Of a stretch of 64,000 nucleotides of DNA, positions 50,588 through 59,045 are shown one piece after another. The translations under genes and the position numbers were made by a program. This stretch comes from Aved-18 sp964606665 (GTDB lineage Bacteria; Cyanobacteriota; Vampirovibrionia; Obscuribacterales; Obscuribacteraceae), in assembly GCA_964606665.1 (NCBI GenBank), contig CAZSHS010000009.1:1-64000 (forward strand), in the 5' to 3' direction. Below the pieces are notes generated by a model. That model worked only from the letters and a program-made list of their open reading frames with translations, did no database searches and was not told the origin of the DNA. Every line of letters begins with the position of its first letter. Position 1 is the stretch's first letter.

Positions 50588-52774
50588 ATGGCTAAATTTA
50601 AAGACATTTCGAAAAAAACCGGACTGCAAGACCTTGATAGCGCTGCAGCATTTGTTGACATCCTAGCAAAGCAAGGCGTCAACTCACTAGATAAATGTAT
50701 CTGGTTCGCAGCCTGCTATTGCCTGGCCTATCGCGCTATTCGACCTGCAAATCTGGACGGGGTAAGCCTTTCACAAATTGAAGCACTTTCGCCAGCTTGT
50801 GCAGTAGATTCAAGTCCCCTGGCATCGAGCGTTGGTCAATATTTAAATAGACTTGCTTCAAGTTTTGGACCCACCCAATCGCTCAAGCTAGATTTTTCTC
50901 CTGGGGCCGATTTTTTTCACTGCCTTCTTCCTGCCTGGATTTTTCAAATACTGACTCAGAGCAAAGCCAAAACTACTTATACAGAAGCTCGCCAATCCAG
51001 ATCTTTCGAGGAACTGCCAAGACTAACTCAGTGGTTCACTCCGTCTTGGGCATCGTCTTATCTTGCCGACCAAGTTATATCGTCTAAGACTCAAACTTTT
51101 CTTGACCCTGCCTGTGGTGGCGGTCACATTCTGGTCGAAACACTAAAGGCTTTTTGCCAGAAAAATAAACTGAGCCCAAGTCAAGCTCTAGAGCGAATAT
51201 GGGGATTAGATGTCGAACCGGGTCTAATCAAATTATCTGCACTTTCACTTTATTTGTGCGCTTTAGATTTAAACAATTACAAATTCGATTCGACTCTTTC
51301 TATACCAAATTTATTTTGCATCGAATCGCAAGATGCCGAAATGGGAAGTCTAATTTTGGGCTTAAAGAACTTGTCCTACTCTCTTATTCGATACGACGGC
51401 ACCATACTCGAAGCATCTTCTTTGCCAGACAAATTCGATGCAATTGCAGCAAATCCGCCATATTTAGGTTATCGGTTAATGCCAAAAAAAATGGTGGCAT
51501 TCTTGAGATCAGAATATAAAGACGCGCATTATGACATGTACTCGGCGTTTCTTGAGTTAGCAACTAGACTAATTAATCCGTCTGGAAAAATCTCTTTCAT
51601 TTGTCAGCAAAGTTTTTTAAGTATCACTAGATATGAAACACTCCGAAAAAAACTATTGGCTAGCTTCAACATCACATCGCTTGTAAGCCTCGGCGCAGGG
51701 GCGTTCCAATCAAGAAGCGGCGAGAAAGTAAGTAGTGTGATTGTCACGCTCGAATATTCAAAACAAATTTATCACTTAGCGCATATCGATCTGCGTGACC
51801 AAGCGAACAAACGCATTGCCTCAAAAAGCGGCATTAAATCTATATCTTCGCAATTAATTCAAGGCAGAGAAATGGAAGAAACTAGCCGACTTATCGCCGG
51901 ATCGCCGATACTTCCAGACTGCCCTCAAGATATTGCTCAACTTTTTTGTCGACTGCCTCAACTTGACCATGATGAGCACGGTATAACAGTTACCAACGGA
52001 ATGTTTACCTGCGACAATAAGCGTTTCGTAAAACATTTTAGTGAAATAACAGATTTCGAAAAGGAAGATTACGTACCCTACGATAAAGGCGGCGGACAAA
52101 AATGGTTTGCCTCAACGCCATACCGGTTGTGGTGGAAGGACCAAGGAGAGTCTATTCGAAAGTTAAGAGTAGAGCGGGGACAATCGAGAACGTTGCCTGG
52201 CGAAGATTTTTATTTTAAGCAAGGCATTACCTACTCTTACATAGGAACGCGCGGATTCAAAGCTCGCTTATTGAGCCCAGGTAGCGTTTTTGATATAGCA
52301 AGCTCATCACTATTCTGCCAGGATGAAACAAAATTGAATTACTTGCTTGGATTTTTGAATTCGTCTCTTGTAATTTTTATTCTTGGGCAATTGAATCCCA
52401 CCGTCAATTTCCAGATTGGAGACATTCGTCGGATCCCCTACTGCAAGCCAGATTCAAAAATTGTTGAAGATATAAACTCAATCGTCTCCAAATCCATTGA
52501 ACTTGCTTCAATGTTCGACAAAATCAATCCTGACTCTCCGGCCTTTGATTCAAACCAGAATATGTTGGGTCGAGAAAGAACAATTGAGAACATCTCTAAA
52601 TTCATAAATAATCTAAACTTGCAAGAAAAACATCTACAAAATGAAATAGATGAAATTGTCTTTGAACTATATTCGGTATCATCGAAAACCAGAACACTGA
52701 TCAAAGAAAATTACTGGGTAAAAAACTCTGATAAATTTCTTCGCGATCTATCTGCTCTTCCCCAGGAAAAATGA
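50588..52774 (+). CDS. Eco57I-type N6-adenine DNA methyltransferase, orphan
   Basis: A 728-residue Eco57I-family DNA methylase. The SAM-binding motif I FLDPACGGGHILVE (about 170) and catalytic motif IV AANPPYLGY (NPPY near 289) identify an adenine-N6 methylase of the gamma-like type. The C-terminal half (after about 420) looks like a TaqI-type target-recognition region (FYFKQGITYSYIG...). No nuclease PD-(D/E)XK block is evident at the N-terminus, and no restriction endonuclease gene is next to it, so it may be an orphan methylase or part of a phage-defence system not fully present. The start has only a weak ribosome-binding site. Confidence 0.85.
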   Translation: MAKFKDISKKTGLQDLDSAAAFVDILAKQGVNSLDKCIWFAACYCLAYRAIRPANLDGVSLSQIEALSPACAVDSSPLASSVGQYLNRLASSFGPTQSLKLDFSPGADFFHCLLPAWIFQILTQSKAKTTYTEARQSRSFEELPRLTQWFTPSWASSYLADQVISSKTQTFLDPACGGGHILVETLKAFCQKNKLSPSQALERIWGLDVEPGLIKLSALSLYLCALDLNNYKFDSTLSIPNLFCIESQDAEMGSLILGLKNLSYSLIRYDGTILEASSLPDKFDAIAANPPYLGYRLMPKKMVAFLRSEYKDAHYDMYSAFLELATRLINPSGKISFICQQSFLSITRYETLRKKLLASFNITSLVSLGAGAFQSRSGEKVSSVIVTLEYSKQIYHLAHIDLRDQANKRIASKSGIKSISSQLIQGREMEETSRLIAGSPILPDCPQDIAQLFCRLPQLDHDEHGITVTNGMFTCDNKRFVKHFSEITDFEKEDYVPYDKGGGQKWFASTPYRLWWKDQGESIRKLRVERGQSRTLPGEDFYFKQGITYSYIGTRGFKARLLSPGSVFDIASSSLFCQDETKLNYLLGFLNSSLVIFILGQLNPTVNFQIGDIRRIPYCKPDSKIVEDINSIVSKSIELASMFDKINPDSPAFDSNQNMLGRERTIENISKFINNLNLQEKHLQNEIDEIVFELYSVSSKTRTLIKENYWVKNSDKFLRDLSALPQEK

Positions 52775-52790
52775 TACTCAATAGGCGCTT

Positions 52791-54890
52791 TTACAGGGCT
52801 GCCTTTTTTACTTCTTCTTCGGGAACAAAGTTCTTTCCTGAAGTAGATAATTCCAAAATACAATCATGATGCCATATCAATTTGAAATATTTATGAAACT
52901 CGCTTGTTCCTTCAAAAGTGATCGCGGGACAATTCTTTAGTCTAAGATTCACAAGTGTACCTAATTTAGCCAATTTGACTAATTGCCTGTCCGTGATATT
53001 GGTATTACTTAAATCAAGATATTGGAGTTTCAAATCTAGCAGAGAATCAATCAATTTATCGTCGATGACAGGACTTGCGTTCAAATCCAAATATTTCAGT
53101 TTTTGAAGTGCAACAAGTTCATTGATCTGAGCCGGCGAAGATTGGCTATTAGTCACATCAAGTCGAAAAAGCTGCTTTAGATTTTTCATGGCATGCCACT
53201 GCTCTTTGGCCATGGATATACCTCTGAGATCAAGTTGTTGAATTTTGGCTTCTGCAAGTGCTTCAATACTCTCGGCAGAGATAGCAGAATTGCCTTCCAG
53301 GCTGATTGATTTAACAAGAGGCAGTTTTGCCAGCTTGACACCAATATCTGCACTGCAAGAGGTGTTGCAGAGAGACACTCCTTGCAACAACCTAATCTTA
53401 GACAGGTCAATCACACAGTGATCATTTATTTTCTTGGATCTCAACTCGATAAATCTAAGGTTTGGTAATCGAGTCAATAAGGCAACAGATTTATTACTTA
53501 AATTATCCGAGCCCAGCGACAAAATTTCCAAGCTCTTCATTTTGGTTATCTGTTCCAACGCCAAGTCATCGATATAAGTCCCGTTCAGCTCAAGCTCTTT
53601 AGCGGGTAGATCACTCAAGTATTTAAGTCCTGTACCTTTGATGAGAGGGCAGTTCTTTAGCACTATCTTTTGAACAGATCTTTGACCAATCTTTTTCAAA
53701 TCCTCGTCTACTGCAGACTCCGAGAATACGCACGTCGTCTCATTGGATGCAGAAGTAGTTAAGGTGAGTACTTGCTCTTTTGCAAAATTCTTATTTGTCT
53801 CTACCACCGGTGCTAAAGTTTTCAACGTCGCTGGCGGTTTGTCTGATTGGTCTAAGAGTTTACTTCTAACTGCGTCCTTTCGATTTTGAAACTCAAAATT
53901 TTGATAATAAACAAAAGCGACAATAAAACATATTGCTATCGCGCTGGCTATTGCTATGACAAATTTTCGCGACGATATTGCTGTCTGAAAATCATCTATT
54001 TTCTCCGATTCTGATTTAGACTTACTAAATCCAGCTCTAAAAATCTCTTCTTGAATCGACTCTATCTCTTCTATCAAAAGCTTGGCCGACTGCGGTCTAT
54101 CTTCTGGCAATTTAGCTAGACATCTATCTATCAAGCTAACTAAACTTGAAGGAAATTCAGAATCCTTTTTTATTTCGCTGATCAAAGGTGGGGCTAAGTC
54201 ACGCTGCATAGTCATTGTTTCTATGGGCGATTGGCCTTTTAGCGGCAAAACGCCTGTCAGCATTTCAAAAACAAGACAGCCAAGACTGTAGATATCAGAG
54301 CGTGAGTCAATTTCAAAAGCACAAACCTGCTCAGGACTCATATAATTCGGGCTTCCAACAGTGGTATTAACTGCGGTTAGTTTTTGTTCAACATTTTCAA
54401 GCTGTGCCAAACCAAAATCTAGAATCTTAACAACTTGTTTTCCAGAATCTCCACTTACAATAATGATGTTAGACGGCTTCAAATCTCGATGAACGATACC
54501 ATGCTTGTGAGCATGTTCCAGTCCTTTGCAAATTTGCAAGAAAATTTCCATGCTCTCTTTTGCGGATAAATAGCCTTTTCTTGCAAGAATTTCTAAAAGA
54601 GTCTCTCCTTCCAAAAATTCCATCACTATATATGGCACATTTGAAGAGGTCAGTCCAAAATCAAAAATCCTAGTTATATTTATATGTTGGAGCTTCCCCC
54701 CTGCAATAGCCTCACGTTGCAATCTAATGGCCGTGATTTCAGAGTCCAGATTGTGCAAAATTTTAATTGCAACCTCTATATTGAGATTGCAGTCAAAAGC
54801 TTTGAGAATTTGACCCATGCCACCAGCGCCAATAATTTCTTCAATCTGATAACGCTGAGTTATTTCGTCTGGAAAGGCACTCTGGTTCAT
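52791..54890 (-). CDS. Ser/Thr protein kinase with C-terminal leucine-rich repeats
   Basis: A 699-residue membrane kinase of PknB type. Kinase residues are intact: Gly-loop GAGGMGQ, Lys43 in VAIKIL, HRDLKPSN, DFGLAQL and SPNYMSPEQV. A membrane helix follows at about 313-332. The outside part carries leucine-rich repeats (about 400-690) of the RI/AMN1-like kind, e.g. LEILSLGSDNLSNKSVALL, LKYLDLNASPVIDDKLIDSL and LQYLDLSNTNITDRQLVKLAK. The LRR part could bind ligand or protein. It is the last gene of a minus-strand operon (914-residue protein, HIT, GNAT, kinase), 19 bp after the GNAT gene. Confidence 0.93.
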   Translation of the reverse strand: MNQSAFPDEITQRYQIEEIIGAGGMGQILKAFDCNLNIEVAIKILHNLDSEITAIRLQREAIAGGKLQHINITRIFDFGLTSSNVPYIVMEFLEGETLLEILARKGYLSAKESMEIFLQICKGLEHAHKHGIVHRDLKPSNIIIVSGDSGKQVVKILDFGLAQLENVEQKLTAVNTTVGSPNYMSPEQVCAFEIDSRSDIYSLGCLVFEMLTGVLPLKGQSPIETMTMQRDLAPPLISEIKKDSEFPSSLVSLIDRCLAKLPEDRPQSAKLLIEEIESIQEEIFRAGFSKSKSESEKIDDFQTAISSRKFVIAIASAIAICFIVAFVYYQNFEFQNRKDAVRSKLLDQSDKPPATLKTLAPVVETNKNFAKEQVLTLTTSASNETTCVFSESAVDEDLKKIGQRSVQKIVLKNCPLIKGTGLKYLSDLPAKELELNGTYIDDLALEQITKMKSLEILSLGSDNLSNKSVALLTRLPNLRFIELRSKKINDHCVIDLSKIRLLQGVSLCNTSCSADIGVKLAKLPLVKSISLEGNSAISAESIEALAEAKIQQLDLRGISMAKEQWHAMKNLKQLFRLDVTNSQSSPAQINELVALQKLKYLDLNASPVIDDKLIDSLLDLKLQYLDLSNTNITDRQLVKLAKLGTLVNLRLKNCPAITFEGTSEFHKYFKLIWHHDCILELSTSGKNFVPEEEVKKAAL

Positions 54891-54909
54891 AAAGAGTGTG
54901 CGATGCTCC

Positions 54910-55386
54910 TCATAAACTCTCCAGAACTTGCAAAACCCCTGCTCGAATCATTACCCAATCCTCAATTTCTTTGAATCCCAGTTTCTTATACCAATTCAAA
55001 GGAAATTCCTGACAACGAAATGTATAAGTCTCCCACAACACAGGAGAATATTTTTCATTGGCATTAATCAACGCCTGACGAATAAGTTCACTTGCTAATC
55101 CGCGCCCTTGGTGCTCAGGATCTATGAAAAGTTCGCCATCTACAAGATGGTTGCCATCCCACCATGGACGAATACCCACAATAAATCCACCAACCAACTT
55201 TTGCTCAAATTCTGCAACAAACGCTAAGTCTGGTTGCCGCCTAAACCAATCAGAAAGAAGGGCCTTAGCAGATATTTCGCTCCAATGCTCTTTCAGCTCC
55301 GGGTCTTGAAAGGCGCGCATATAAACAGAACCGAGCGTACTCAAATCATCGCTCTGCATCAATCTAATGTTGTATGTAGAATCCAT
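54910..55386 (-). CDS. GNAT-family N-acetyltransferase
   Basis: A 158-residue acyltransferase. The acetyl-CoA pyrophosphate-binding motif is seen as DPEHQGRGLASELIRQAL, followed by a WYKKLGF motif B strand-helix. No substrate is evident. Its ATG directly follows the HIT gene's stop codon, indicating an operon with HIT and, 19 bp later, the kinase-LRR gene. Confidence 0.85.
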   Translation of the reverse strand: MDSTYNIRLMQSDDLSTLGSVYMRAFQDPELKEHWSEISAKALLSDWFRRQPDLAFVAEFEQKLVGGFIVGIRPWWDGNHLVDGELFIDPEHQGRGLASELIRQALINANEKYSPVLWETYTFRCQEFPLNWYKKLGFKEIEDWVMIRAGVLQVLESL

Positions 55387-55800
55387 TCAAAGCCTCTGCT
55401 TTAATTTGGCACAAATCTCACGCACCAACTGCTCATCACAAGCCGGCACCACTGGATAAGACATAATCCCACGCCCTTTATACTGAGGATTAAAGTCCTT
55501 CGCTCTTGGAATAATGTGCACGTGAAAGTGAGGCACCGCCTCAGCCAAGCTAAAGGTATAGACCCGCTCGCACTGGGTTGCTTCGCGAATGCATTTCATA
55601 GCTCTTGCCAATATGCCACCATATGCAGTGCGTTCAAATTCTGTTGCTTCAGACAAATCGAGCAAATGTCGCTTCGATTGCAACACCAGATATCCCAAAA
55701 TATCGGTTTCAGAACTATGACGCAAAATCCAGTTGTCATCGCTATAAATGACACGATCAGCAGTATAAATCGGTGCTTCGCTGCAAAGCTGACAGGACAT
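55387..55800 (-). CDS. HIT-family protein
   Basis: A 137-residue histidine-triad protein with the signature HFHVHIIPR near the C-terminal end. An N-terminal CQLC-type metal or disulphide motif is also present, as in some HIT hydrolases. HIT proteins hydrolyse nucleotide phosphoramidates or Ap4A-like molecules. Its ATG overlaps the stop codon of the 914-residue gene by one base, so translation is coupled. The substrate is unknown. Confidence 0.9.
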   Translation of the reverse strand: MSCQLCSEAPIYTADRVIYSDDNWILRHSSETDILGYLVLQSKRHLLDLSEATEFERTAYGGILARAMKCIREATQCERVYTFSLAEAVPHFHVHIIPRAKDFNPQYKGRGIMSYPVVPACDEQLVREICAKLKQRL

Positions 55801-58544
55801 TATCTAGTGATGCTCACAGAAGGATCTACAGTGTTGCGACGAAACTGAGTGCCACCATCTTCGAATGGTCTTGCACGCCATGGTCTGCGCTGATTAGGAT
55901 TTGGATTTTGTCTTCGACGTGGGTTATTTGGGTTGTTAGGATTATTAGGATTATTAGGATCGTTAGGATCCATTTCAGGCTGAGGCTGCATTTGGGTGTA
56001 GCGTGGATCAGGCTGGTAGGCTGGCATTTCTTCGTCGCCTTGAGTTTGATATGGTCTCATGCTCTGGTCTTGTGGATTGCGTCTGTAGACGCCATCCTGA
56101 GGTAGCTGCTGGGCATTTTGAGCTTCGTACATCGCTCTTGCGCGGTTCATCATATAGTCGGGAGGAGGCACGTTTGCAGGAAAACGAACTGGTCCGTGCG
56201 AGATGGGCGGTGGAGGCGCTTTCAATTGATAAAGCGGGGTGTACTGGTCGCCCGCACCGGTTCCTACTACTTCGCTACCGTCGGCTTGGAAGGTTCTATT
56301 AACAGCCACTTTCTGACCGTCTACCATTTTGAATCCCGATACTGAGACATTACCTTTATCGTCTCTTTGCACGGACAATTCTCTTTCTTCACCGGTCTCT
56401 TGAATTTTCCACATGTTGCCGGAAGTGCGCGAATAATTACTTTCTTTCCATCCTGTAATTTGATTTCCTTCAATGATGGGCTGTTTGATTTTGAAGCTTG
56501 AGATATTGCCAGTGGTGTCATAAGCAAATTCGATTTGTTGGGCGTTATAGCGCGATCCAAAGCGCTCCATGTTTGGCTTTTGCTGATTGGAGACATCCAT
56601 TATCACTTGTTTGTCGCCAACCACGTCTTTGCTTGCATCCCATGCCACAACTTGAAGCTTGCTGCCATTGAGATAGCTTGTGTTTCCGGTCTGGTAATCG
56701 TAGTGGAATTTGCGTCCATCTGCTGCAGTGGTTACCACAGCGTCTTGACCGAATTTGTGCTCGGCGCCATTTTCATCGAGAACGCGGTAATCGCGATTAG
56801 CATACACATGAATCTGTTTGCCGGTATTCTGATCGATTTGAACACCGACTGTAACTTCATTTTGACTTTGGGGCAAGAACTCACGCATCGCGGTCATCGA
56901 GCGCAATGTAGCAAGATTGGAAGCGGTTTGTTGCGCATCACCAGGAACGAGAAGTGCGGAAATTTGATCAATCTTCTGAACTTCTTCATTGGTAAAAGCA
57001 GTTTTTCCTGGCACTCTGTTGGCACGAAATTCGAGCCACTGTGAAGGCTGACCTGGAACTTGAACGCCGATTTCCTCGACCTGACCTTGCGCATTACGAC
57101 GAGCATAACCGAACACAGCATCCGGTGAATTTTGTCCGGGAGTCATGCCATTGATTTTGGCACTGGTGTCGGACAGATACATGTAGTCAGTCGATCTACC
57201 GTTTGGATAAACGATAGATCTAAGTGGTTGAATTTGTTGAGCAATCATTTGTCCATCTGGAGTTTCAACCATAGTGTTGATCAAGCGGCTGTCGCGTCTG
57301 GTCTTAACACCATTTGCTTCTTGTCTGTAGCCGTTTGCATCAAGGTATTGAACAGAACCAGTTGGGCTCAATGCAACATCGCCAACTAATTGATTAACTA
57401 CTTCAGGCTGACCGGTGACTTGATTTAGCTTAGTGATACGCAAGCCGTTTGCTTCGCGCGTGCCTTGTTCAACTACTTGGGGTTGATTGTTTGCGCCAAT
57501 TTTGCCCACTGCATAGTTTTGAACTCTGCCTTGTGCATCATAAGTGGCCTGGAAGAATTTGCCGTCTTCGCTGCGAACCATGGTTGGTTTGCCATTTTGA
57601 TATTCATAATAGACGCCATTTTTGAGAGCTTTAACAGGCTTGCCATTTTGATCGAATTGTTCAAACGATTTGCCATCACCATAATCGGTACGCACAAGGC
57701 GTCCTTGCGAAAGGGTGTCCTTGCGGCCATCGGGATAAATGACTTGAGAAGCTTGACCGCCCTCTAATTTAATTTTTCTACCATCAGCTTCGACTGATTC
57801 GAACATGGTGTAGCCATTTGGAGTTAAAGCGAAGCGAGCAATGGTTCCAGTTTGAACATCAATACGAAGACGCTCATTACCAAGAGGAATGTCCACCACT
57901 GCTTGTTGGACAGATTGTGGTTGTTGACCTGCAACCACCATGTCGACGCCAGCCCCCTTACGTACACGGAACATGGCATTGCCCAATTGAATAGTGACCT
58001 GATTGCCATCAGCCTGCATAACTTTGGATTCAGGAAACTGATTACCAATAACAGTGGGCGAATTACCAAAGAGCTGCCATTCTTGCATGCCTTGATTTTG
58101 GATTTGAACTTCAGGACGAACAGCGGCAGTATTGGGATTAAAAACACCAGGATTGAAGCCAGGGTTGACTACGGCCGGGTTGAAAGTCTGATTTGGATTG
58201 AAGGCTGGAGCGACCTGGTTATAATCGGCTCTCCACTGTGCTGCTGGCTTGTTTTGAAGAAGATTCGGAAGAGCAGAAGCAGGGTTGAAGCCTGTGAAAG
58301 CCTGGTCAGGTGAAGCTTTCCAGTCGAAGGTTCTGTTGGCGTCGTTGACAATTTGATTGAGATTTTTGCCCTGATTTTCTTGGAAAAGATTATTCGGGAG
58401 GAAATCCATCCCGGCAATCTGGATGGTTGGTTTTTGTAAGCCGCTGTCAGCCAAAAGTTTATCGTGCACAGAGCTGTCTTCAGTCACGCTCGAAGCTGCA
58501 ACGTTGTCGTTGGCTTTGGCTTCGGGGTTTTGACCGGATGTCAT
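55800..58544 (-). CDS. Large repeat protein with RHS/YD-like strands
   Basis: A 914-residue protein without an obvious signal peptide. Residues about 80-150 contain FNPN / NPGFNPG repeats. The centre (about 230-760) is made of short beta-strand units such as VIYPDGRKDTLSQGRLVR, KNGVYYEYQNGKPTMVRSED and AQGRVQNYA, which resemble YD/RHS-type or cell-wall-associated strand repeats. The C-terminus has NNP-type repeats (DPNDPNNPNNPNNP) and an Arg-rich end (QRRPWRARPF). No known catalytic domain is seen. The gene heads an operon with HIT, GNAT and kinase-LRR genes. Two phased direct repeats lie 60-110 bp upstream. Confidence 0.75.
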   Translation of the reverse strand: MTSGQNPEAKANDNVAASSVTEDSSVHDKLLADSGLQKPTIQIAGMDFLPNNLFQENQGKNLNQIVNDANRTFDWKASPDQAFTGFNPASALPNLLQNKPAAQWRADYNQVAPAFNPNQTFNPAVVNPGFNPGVFNPNTAAVRPEVQIQNQGMQEWQLFGNSPTVIGNQFPESKVMQADGNQVTIQLGNAMFRVRKGAGVDMVVAGQQPQSVQQAVVDIPLGNERLRIDVQTGTIARFALTPNGYTMFESVEADGRKIKLEGGQASQVIYPDGRKDTLSQGRLVRTDYGDGKSFEQFDQNGKPVKALKNGVYYEYQNGKPTMVRSEDGKFFQATYDAQGRVQNYAVGKIGANNQPQVVEQGTREANGLRITKLNQVTGQPEVVNQLVGDVALSPTGSVQYLDANGYRQEANGVKTRRDSRLINTMVETPDGQMIAQQIQPLRSIVYPNGRSTDYMYLSDTSAKINGMTPGQNSPDAVFGYARRNAQGQVEEIGVQVPGQPSQWLEFRANRVPGKTAFTNEEVQKIDQISALLVPGDAQQTASNLATLRSMTAMREFLPQSQNEVTVGVQIDQNTGKQIHVYANRDYRVLDENGAEHKFGQDAVVTTAADGRKFHYDYQTGNTSYLNGSKLQVVAWDASKDVVGDKQVIMDVSNQQKPNMERFGSRYNAQQIEFAYDTTGNISSFKIKQPIIEGNQITGWKESNYSRTSGNMWKIQETGEERELSVQRDDKGNVSVSGFKMVDGQKVAVNRTFQADGSEVVGTGAGDQYTPLYQLKAPPPPISHGPVRFPANVPPPDYMMNRARAMYEAQNAQQLPQDGVYRRNPQDQSMRPYQTQGDEEMPAYQPDPRYTQMQPQPEMDPNDPNNPNNPNNPNNPRRRQNPNPNQRRPWRARPFEDGGTQFRRNTVDPSVSITR
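55935..55970 (-). repeat. 9-bp tandem repeat in the 914-residue gene
   Basis: Four units of (G/A)TTAGGAT(T/C) run from 55935 to 55970 and encode the NNP/NDP repeats near the C-terminus of the protein. Slippage here could change repeat number without shifting frame. Confidence 0.8.
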
Positions 58545-58603
58545 CGCAATTGCGCCTCTGTGTCTATGCCCTTACTTTATACAAAAGGGGCATGCAAGAC
58601 ACT

Positions 58604-58651
58604 GGGGAAAACCGTGCCCCCCATCTAAAAAGCATGGGAGAAACCGTGCCC
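58604..58651 (-). promoter_or_regulatory. Two phased direct repeats upstream of the 914-residue gene
   Basis: GGGGAAAACCGTGCCC (58604-58619) and GGGAGAAACCGTGCCC (58636-58651) differ at one position and are spaced 32 bp start to start, close to three helical turns. They lie 60-107 bp before the minus-strand ATG at 58544, a plausible position for activator binding. Read on the gene's own strand they are GGGCACGGTTTTCCCC-type. Confidence 0.55.
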
Positions 58652-58697
58652 TCGACACAAATTTAATATATACCGAAATTTTTAAGTCTCGGAATTA

Positions 58698-59024
58698 TTA
58701 GCAAACAGCCCCTTCAGCGATAGCTGGAGCTCCACAGGATCTAAGCAGACAGTCAATTCTTGCCACTTTAAAGACTTTATAAATACTAGGAGTCATATTT
58801 TGGAAACGACAATGCTTACCTGAAGCTTCTACTGAAGTTACGAACTCTTCAAGCCATTCAAGTCCATCTACAGTGATGAATGTGCACTCGGCAAAATTAA
58901 TCAAAACTGGGCTTTCGGTTTCAGCGGCAAGTTTTTTGGCACCTTGGATTTCGCCATTAAAAATAGCAGGCACTTTGACGGTGTCGAAGTGGTTGTTGTG
59001 TTGTTGTTTTGAATTAGCTGTCAT
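58698..59024 (-). CDS. STAS-domain protein lacking the usual phosphorylation site
   Basis: A 108-residue single-domain STAS protein (anti-sigma factor antagonist / MlaB-like fold): VLINFAECTFITVDGLEWLEEFV, then GKHCRFQNMTPSIYKVFKVARI. In SpoIIAA-type antagonists the loop before the helix reads DSSG with a phosphorylatable Ser; here it is TVDG, so regulation by Ser phosphorylation is unlikely at that position. The gene starts 21 bp after adhE on the same strand, suggesting an operon, though the functional link is unclear. The sigma factor at 41.5 kb is not adjacent. Confidence 0.8.
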   Translation of the reverse strand: MTANSKQQHNNHFDTVKVPAIFNGEIQGAKKLAAETESPVLINFAECTFITVDGLEWLEEFVTSVEASGKHCRFQNMTPSIYKVFKVARIDCLLRSCGAPAIAEGAVC

Positions 59025-59045
59025 ATCTATTTCTACTTATTTTAT

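Noticed and set aside
49557..50666. Long + strand open frame antisense to citrate synthase
   Set aside because: It is fully opposite a well-supported enzyme gene and its translation is low-complexity His/Phe/Ser-rich sequence, typical of a mirror frame.
52918..53106. Plus-strand open frames across the LRR region of the kinase gene
   Set aside because: They mirror leucine-rich repeat codons and have no initiation signals.
55920..55975. Short tandem repeats that could suggest a CRISPR or VNTR element
   Set aside because: The units are 9 bp, have no spacers and are in frame inside a coding region; they only encode NNP repeats.
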